Positions 48,101 to 57,100 of a stretch of DNA of 64,000 bases are shown in pieces. Made by a program: the position numbers and the translations under genes. Source of the DNA: Amphibalanus amphitrite (Eukaryota; Arthropoda; Thecostraca; Balanomorpha; Balanidae); contig NW_024881535.1 of NCBI RefSeq assembly GCF_019059575.1, forward strand, positions 1,178,001-1,242,000. The letters are read 5' to 3'. The notes under the pieces are model-generated. The model worked only from the letters and a program-made list of their open reading frames with translations. It searched no databases and was not told the origin of the DNA. Numbering within the stretch: position 1 is the stretch's first letter; each line of letters starts with the position of its first letter.

Positions 48101-51100
48101 GGAGGTGTTGTCCTCGTCGTCGACCAGTTTGTCGCCGTACACACGGTCTGATTCGTGCAGCCACACACGGACCAGGTCCATGGGCGTCTTAACCGACTCG
48201 CTGTTACAGAACAACAGGCCCTGGCCGAGTGGGGCGGAGGGATATCAAGCGACTGAGAATTCGACCTGCGGCCCTTGCAGCATTAATTAAACATAATATT
48301 GAAAAGGTGTGCTTTAAAAAGTAGTGATTTTGACGGACATTGAATAGCATGTGACAGGTGACAGGTGACAGGTGTGCAGAGCAACGAAGAGGAACTTGGT
48401 GCTTTCTTACCGAAAATCACCTGACAAATCCATCCCACTCTCAATGCTTCCCATGATCATTCCCACATGAATGTTGTTTACATCGGCTCCCCACAGCTGG
48501 CAGACAGCCCCTCCTTCTACCACACCTGGAAGATGTTGCTGAGGTCCCGCAGGTTGAACACATAGTGGAACTTGATGGCGGTGGGCAGGAAGCTCTGCGA
48601 CACCTTCTGGTGCAGCGTGAACGCCGACTGCACGATGCTGTTGCACATCTTGACGATGGGGTGGGCGAACTTGTTGAGCGGGCTGCTCAGGTGCTGGTGC
48701 AGGATCGAGTTGTAGATGGTGTACAGAGACTCGGCGCCCGGAAAACTGACGGACGAGGACGCAGCGCAGAGCGGCGTCAGTCGACAGACGAGTAAATCAA
48801 CAGTTTTGTACCTGCACTGTCTAACGAGAAATATACCTACAAGAGAATAATCGGTAGCGGGAAAGCGATAACGTTTGTAAAAGGGTACAATTTTACAAGG
48901 CCTGGGTTGGGTAAGATGAGTTCTTGAAACATTAGAAACGTAATAGCGAAAAATAGGCGATGCAAACCATGCAAGATGGAATCATGTAACGCATACGTAT
49001 AAAAGGGTCGATTTTAGCGTTGGCTTTCTATGTAATTAGGCATGCATAGCCGGCGTGTCACAATCGCTTTATTGTGGATTTCACTTAATAAGAGGTGAAG
49101 AAGGCCTGCAAGCGCGTAATTTCTCTTGGGAGCCAAGTGATTCTACGCACGTTTAGATCCGCCGATTCGTGAGCGGACTGGATTGTTCTCGGGTTTTTAT
49201 CGATGTATCATTTTCTTGACCAGTGTAAGCATGTACTATTTCAAGTATCGGAGGCTTTAGCTGTATGATGTTTGTGTAAATCTGAAACATTCAGTAAAAT
49301 GTAGGAATGCCTTTTTTAAAACGGTGTAGTCAATACTTCTTACCTTCTCTTGGACTGCTTATTCCGCTCTACAACTAGTTTTATATATCAACTACATTCA
49401 AAACGTCTCAGGACGCTGTCGCTAAATGTCTATGTGGTGGTTACGTCTGGTTTAGTCACTTTTAGCACTTGCTTGGCAGTAATTTCCTCACCGATCGTTG
49501 GGTGAGCCCAGCGGACTCCTGAGAGGCGCAGAGATCATACAGGCAGGTCTGTACATTGCGCAATCACTGGGGTAGAGTCAAAGAGACATTCGTACAAGGT
49601 GAGAATAGACAGGGTTTTGTACAGCTGTCACTGAGTGTCCCGTACAGGAAAAGATCATACGCGTCAGTAAATTGCACTAAGTCACTGGGAGTCCCATGCA
49701 CAGCGTGACAAGTATGGGCGGAGATCATATAAATAGGCGAGAAGCATTTACAGCGAGTGGATTCTTTCTGGTATCGGAATCACATTCAAATGCAGGAGCG
49801 AATAAGTTTTGTCGACCTCAATAATGAAACAAAATAATAGACTTCCTCATAATAAGTCAAATATCACTACTTAAGCCAAATATTGCGATTAAATATTTAA
49901 AAATATCGATGAGTATTAAATCGGCATAGCGCTAGCAGCAATCAACTACCTTCCAGACATAAATCTCCACGAAATCGTCCAACCGCTTCCTTCCTTTCCT
50001 CTCCTCCACAAAATCCCTCATCGATTCCCGAATCCTCTCCCATCCACCCCACCACCGCAGCCAGTCTCACCTGGTAGCGAACACGGCAAAGTGTCTCTGC
50101 AGTCGCGGGTTGATGGTGAAGCTGCCGGCCGTCGGGTTCATGGCCGCCACGTACTGCACGTTGTGTATCTCCTTTAGGGAGAGCTTGGTGCGGTCGTACC
50201 AGTGGCCGTAATCCAGGTGTTGACGCAGCATTGTGTGCGGCTGGACTGTGTCGTACAGATCCACCTGGGGAGGGAGGACAGGGGACAAATCACACTCCTC
50301 CAATCGACCCCTGACCCAGGCTCGACGATCGCCTTTTTCCTACGTGGATAGCAGCTCCTAAGGAGCATGGCGGTTCACACTGTAATAGGGCGATCGTTTG
50401 CGAGGTTGGGAGATCTGCCTATGCCCCGGCGACGCACCACGGTGCCCGCCCAGACCAATATCTCCCTCGGATTCCTAGTATCATCCCGGGTCTGCAAAGG
50501 TCTTGCTGGATCGAAACTGTAAAATCCCACAAAACAAACAAACTAGCCCTGATCGTTATTGCCCTTGTCACAGCTGGTCAAAATATCCTCACCTCCGGCA
50601 TGTTCATGTCGTCCACGAAGTAGACCATCTTCTTGCTGCCGGGCGGTCCGTAGTTTCTGCCGGCCTTCTTCTCCAGCGGCCGCTCCAGCACTCGCTGCAG
50701 CATCTCTGTTGGTAGGTAGGAGACGTGGTGTAAGTACTGTGTACAGCCGGGACGGGCGCGGCTACGGTAGTGTGGTGGGGCTGGGCGATACGGCTGGATG
50801 AGGTAAAAATAAATGTCTCGGAAATCTCTTATCTCTCAGAAAAGCATCTCTCAAAAATCTCTAAAAAAAAAAAACGCACAAAGGAAAATAATTGCGTACC
50901 ACACTCACGATTTAGAAATGATAAAAGTGACCTTCATTCAAAGCAGACACTGCACAAAATCTCACTCTCTGTGGTCTATCCCAGCGTGACATCTCACCGG
51001 ATGTGGTGTAGAAGTTGAACGGCACTCGTGTCACCATGTAATCCTCGGAGAGCTGACTCAGTTTGTCGTTGATGAGCACCGTTTTACCGGAGCCCGGCGG

Positions 51101-54100
51101 GCCGACCAGCATCACCGGGTGCCGCTTCTCCATCAGTTTGTCCATGAAGAACCGCAGGCGGGTCGTCTCAGGCGTCGGTACTTGTACGGCCTGATGAAGA
51201 GGTGGTACCGAGGATTCAGTCGGAGAACCTCGGGGAAAGTCGGCAGCATAAGTTGCATTCATCGACTTCTGATGGCCTGCTCATTCATTTAGTCAATGAG
51301 TTGTTAAAAAGCATGCGAGCAATGCTTCGACTCTGTTCAAGGACATGAGCCGACATAAGACATTAAGCCCGATTCGTGTGCATTCGTTCCAACGCACGAC
51401 CCTGACAGCCATGTCACTTGCTGTCCTGTCTCGACCTTGGTGTATGGACTGCATGGTAGTCATAACTATCAACATGGCCTATTTCCCACCTGACTTATAA
51501 TCCACCGAAAACACAACATCCCGTCTCAGTCGGCTCCATACCACCACCTCCCGTCCTGACCTGGAGCGGCATGTCGGGGTCCAGCTCGAACGAGGACACG
51601 TTGGCCGACCACGGCATGAACTTCTGCGACTCCTTGTCGATGTAGTAGTCGAACACGGTGCCCTGAGCGGGGAACTTGACCGACTTGAACTCGTTCATCC
51701 ACCAGCGAGAGAACTCGGTACGGTAGTCGCCCACCTGGGTACGGGGTGGGTAAAGGAGAAGGGAAGGTCAGAAACGGAACGGTGGCATAGCTGGGTCAGA
51801 CATGGATGGACATCACTACACTCTGTTCACGGTCCCAGAGCCGCGGTAGGAAAATAATGTAACAATAAAACCGAGCGAAAGCTTGTCCAGGTAACCCGTC
51901 AAAGTCAGTATTTACGGTAGCTCGCTCGAATGTCAGTGCATGAAGACAATTAGTGTATCAGACGTTCACCATTATAATTATACACCGCTGTATCCTGTGT
52001 TTTGCGATTGTATACTTATAGCCGTACCTGGTCCTGGAACATGCTGGCTCCGAAGGCCCAGACGCAGCAGAAGCAGAAGTAGAGCTCGTATAGCTCCTTG
52101 GGAGAGTCGGCCGGCACTCGGTCCGGCGTCAGCATACAGTCTGTGAGGGGGGGGGGAGGATGCAAACAAACGATCCGTAATTTGCTTGATTTTTAATTTG
52201 ATGCTTGCATATTTAGTAATTGGCATTGCATATTTCGAGCAGAGATTAGAAATTGTCAGCGCTTCAAAATGAGCTGGATTACTTGAAGGACTTCAAGGTG
52301 TCATCAAACGTAAAGTCGACTAAAAGATATTAAAGTTCCTACATAAGTGCGATATATTTTCCATAGATCACATTAAACATGAGCCAACACAGCAGCCTAA
52401 AGTGAATCCGACGTTCACAGAGGCGTCCCGAGGAGTCCCGTCCTTACCGAGCAGATTGCAGAGCATCTGAATGTGCGATATCTCCGGGATGGGGGTGATC
52501 TTCTTGAGGCGCGTGCGCAGCACCTCCAGACAGGCCGGCACGTATTTGTCAAAGAGGATCATCAGGTTGGCCTTCTCCGACTGGATGTCGCGCGTCTCGA
52601 TCCAGCTGCTCACGAAGCTGCAATAGAAAAACGAAGACCGACCACTCATAATTCCGTGAAAGGAACGAATGGACAGTCATGATAAAAATTGAGGTACAGC
52701 TGAACATGTAATACCATCATTTCTCTCTTCCCGTCCTTCTGACTGTCTCATTCTTCCGCTCTCCCAGACTGTCAGTCGCGTATCACCTCACGCCCTCTCT
52801 TCCTCCTCCTCTTCATATAGTCCCTCCCTCTCTTTCCTCCCTCCCTCTCTCCCACCACTCACGGGTTCCATCCGAGGTCCTGCGGGTTCAGGTAGAGTAT
52901 ACCGGCCCGCGACACGGTGGCCGGAGTAGCGTGTTTCAGAGTGGCGATCTCAAACAGCAGCCGCATCGTCGGGGTGAGGGCGATACGCTCGTTGGAGGCC
53001 AGCGTCAGCACCTGGAGGACGGTGACATACAAAGGCCACGGTTAGGGGAGGGCTCTGATAGTGACAGTATAATACAGTACAGCACAGGCGAGCGAAACTA
53101 CAAAAAGCAGCAGGATATGGGAGGGACGCGATCCGCCGTGACTGGACCTAAAATTGCAATGTAAATAGATAAAGCAGCAGGCTGTCTGGGAAATACCAGT
53201 CAATGAATGCATACAGTGCTCAACAGGCTGCTGGCGGCTACGTATTTACATGAGCTGACTTAACCACCAATAACTAAAAAAATCACTTTGATATGTCATT
53301 CAAAGTTCGCCTTCTACCCCATCATTCACCAGTGCCCCAGCGAGATCTTAAAAAAAAAAAAACAGAACCATAACGGCATATTTTAGCGGCGCATGACGTA
53401 GTCATTTACAGGTGATGCCACTACGCCACGTTACCACGATCCCTTCCAACAGTGAACACCCAGCAGCCCCCGCCCCCGGCCACTCTCATCCTGACCTTGT
53501 TGTCGTCCATGACGGTGTTGAGCGACTCGATCCACATGGGGTCGATGTCTCCGTCCAGTACAATCCACCGCGGGCCGTCCGTCGTCAAATTAGCCATGTC
53601 GCGCATCAGAGTCGACAGAAGACCTAAAGACACGGCGGGGAGGTATGGGGTTAGACTGACGAGCATGACAGGTCCGGTGGGGCTGTGAGGTGATGCCACT
53701 AGGACAACGAGGTTATTGAGTGATGCGCTGGTCAGTATGATCGGAAGGTGGTGAAAAAGGCCACGTCATGCATTTATGATACGATTCTGGACCCCCGAAA
53801 TGATGGCAGAGCTGGAATACTTGTTCCCTATGACACCTAAATAAAAACCAGTTTCTACACAAATAATTTCCCCAGTTTTACCCCAAAGCCCTCGCCCCTC
53901 CCCTTAAGTCACCCCTCCGCCCAGACCCCGTTTCGTCACCCACCGTCCTTCCACTCTCGCGTGGCCGGGTTGATGATGCCGAACAGCTCGTCGTTGGTCA
54001 CCGCCTTGGGGTTGAGGTCGTTGAAGTAGGGCCGCCGCTTCAGGTTCTGGTGGGTGCGGAAGAGCGTCTTCCACACCATGGTCTTGCCGGTGCCGGCGTT

Positions 54101-57100
54101 GCCGATGATGAACACCGAGTGTCGCACGTCCAGCAGCTCCTGTAGCTGCACCACCTGGAGATCGGGGATAAGGTGTCAGATGGAGGAGAAACGGGTAGAA
54201 GACGGGTGATCGGAGACGGAGAGAAAACGGAAGGAGAGAGGAAGGGCTGTATAAATTTGCCGTGTAAAGGCAAAAACTACCCGGACCTCACATAGCAGTT
54301 TTTGCCTTTGCACAGCAGATAATGAGCTTGTCATACGCTCAAACCTTAACGTTAAAAAAATACAAGAAATCGATTTATCGGTATAGCTCTGCTAAAACTC
54401 ATTGTTTAGGATAATTGAACTACCGGCACATATCAAACGTGCTGTCATAAAGGGCGAGCAAAACAGGTGTAGAGCACCTCAAGCAGCTCGTATTCTACAA
54501 GGTACTTACGATAAGTCCAAGCTATAGTCTCTCGCATACGCAGTCCCACTTAACCCCACCCCTCCCACCCTCACCTTGAGGGTGAATCCGTCTTCCGGCT
54601 GCAGCTTGAGATCAATACACGCTTTTTTAATTGACTTCTCAAAGTCCATGTCTCGTTTTCGCGGCACATCCAGAGCGGGGAACAGGTCAAAGATCAGACC
54701 CATGAAGACGGGCACGTCGTCCGTCACGATTTTGGGCACGTTGAAGTCTCGGAGGGCCCTCATCAGGACCTGGTCCTCCGGTCGACCGCGGTCACTCCGC
54801 TGAGAAATGCATGGATGAGTGAATGAATACGTGTATTATGTATGAATGAATACGTGTATTATGTATGGTACAAACACGCAAATGGTCAGAATGGACGCAC
54901 TATGAATAAAGCCAAAGCTAGACGTACGCAATGAACGGACCGTTAATCCATCAGCTTTCGTCTATAGGCAAAGGGAACTACCGTCTTTCAGAATAATCAA
55001 TGGATAATTGGATGGCCTAACGGCATCACTGAAAAAAAAAATAAATAAGTGAACGGACCGAGACGAGCAAGTGGTGGGTCGCATTCGTTATGGATCATTA
55101 CCGAGGTTAGCAGCCGCTTATTTTTCAAAAGCGTCACAAACACACGTGACCTGTCATAACCGTAAAAATTAGGGACCCAATTTGAGTACACAAGGTCTGC
55201 ATTAGCACACGCTACAAACAGCGTGTCTTAAAACTCGTCACAAAAACAAATAGCTCCATTTAAGAGCTTACTGCGTCTCTGTACCTTCTAAATTGAATAC
55301 ATTAGGTACAACAACAACAACAACAAAACGTCCCCGCCTGGACGGTCCTGACTGTCCCTACCTTGAGCGAGCCGGCCACCACCAGCACCGACTTGACGGC
55401 GCGCAGCCCCCAGTCGTAGTGGTCCTGTTTGGACAGCAGCTCCTTGCACAGCGTGTAGAGCGTGATGAACTTCCTGGCCAGCAGGCGAGAGTCCACGAAC
55501 CCCTCCGACACCAGCATGATCTCGCAGATGAGTTCTATGTCGGGTACGACCATGGCGCAGGGCCTGGCGGTGGTGGGGACGGGGTATGGTTACGACCTAC
55601 CGTCACTGCTGAGAGGTGTACTCTATGGAAATTGAAGATAATAAAAAAGCGGGTAGTAAATTCTGGCTGAAATTGATACGGTTTTTAAGTGCAGCGAGCC
55701 TATTTGGCCTAGTAATTTGAACTTAAGTTTACGATCACTAAAAAGGCATAAGCGAATAATGAAAATGATCATAGCGATAGGCCAACAGACTCTTCAAAAA
55801 CAATTAACGACAAACAACACTTAAAGTTACTGAGCTAAGTAGCCACAATTAAGTGCTTAAACTTATACAGAAAAACAGTCCCTCCCCCGTCAACTCCACT
55901 ATCACGCGTGTAAGTCATACACCTCCCGACCAGTTGCTGCACTGCTGCCCCTCCTGCCGTCCGTCTCCAAACTCACACCTCCCAGACATCCACCCGCCGG
56001 TCCTCACCTGAACAGTGCCTTCAGGTTCTCGGGTAGCTCCGTCCGTCCCGCGTAGCCGGGGTTCATTGTGATGAAGATGCCCACACTGGGCACGCAGACG
56101 ATCTCGTCTCCAAGGAAGTTGAACCGGTCCTTCTTGTCACGAATGGCGTCCTGGTGAGACAGAGAGGCCGGACAGTGGGATCGAATGAGGGACTGCCGTG
56201 GTGCGCATTTATACTCGTACAGACAAATGCATTTGATAAGGAATTTCTTACAAGCCATTCAAAGCAATATTCTTTTTTTATATCCCGCATGTCGCATCCG
56301 AAAAATTACATCTGCGAACCATAAAGAATTTTACCGACACAAAACTTTTCACGACTTGACATTCCCTTGTTTTTTTTTCAGACGAATCTATTTCAAAGAA
56401 TGTCCACCTGATTGCACGCATCCTCTCCCCAGTCCCCACAGTTCGTTCTTCAATCCCTCACCCCCTTTCGTGCGTACCTGGACCGACTTGACCTGAACAG
56501 CCACCACGGAGAGCACCTCCACAGAGATGCGGTTGAACTCGTCGAAGCAGCCCCAGGCGCCCGTCTGAGCCAGGCCCTTGTAGATGTTGCCGCACGACTG
56601 CCGGTCAAAGGACAGTAACAGTGATTGATAAATTGGTGACGATGTCGGGCGTCGGCACAGAAGTCGGTCAAGAAAAGTGAGTCAGCACGAACTTATCACA
56701 AGGAAAGACGTTCTAAACACTATAAGGCCATACGTTTGGTCGCCACAAAAAAATAGCGACCGAAGTATTGTGATTTTAACCCCACCGGTCCGCTGTCATT
56801 TAAACATAATTTAAGTCGCCCACCTTGTAGTCCATCTGTTCGGAGCAGTTGAACACGTAGACCATGATGCCCAGCGCCTTGCCCAGGTCCTTGGTGGTCT
56901 CCGTTTTGCCAGTTCCGGCCGGGCCGGCCGGAGCGCCGCCCATTATCAGATGAAGTGACTGGACGCACAGACACACACACACACGGTGATCATTGCGGGA
57001 GGGGCGGAAGGCGAGGGCACCGCAGGCTGCATATTTTACCCTGGGCTGCACAGCACACAGCAGCCGGACAATAAATGCAAACGTTGTTGGCCATTCTACT

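Larger units (their letters stand above)
40880..48220 (-). other. Dynein exons: AAA4
   Basis: Exons 48059-48220, 44855-44938, 44419-44534, 42234-42390, 41716-41904, 41293-41414, 40880-40997. Walker A is [13 protein letters not shown] (42234 exon). FLMTDSQV and [14 protein letters not shown] follow, then CFSPVG and [20 protein letters not shown]. The introns here hold the Transib-like element and the longest unexplained intron. Confidence 0.94.
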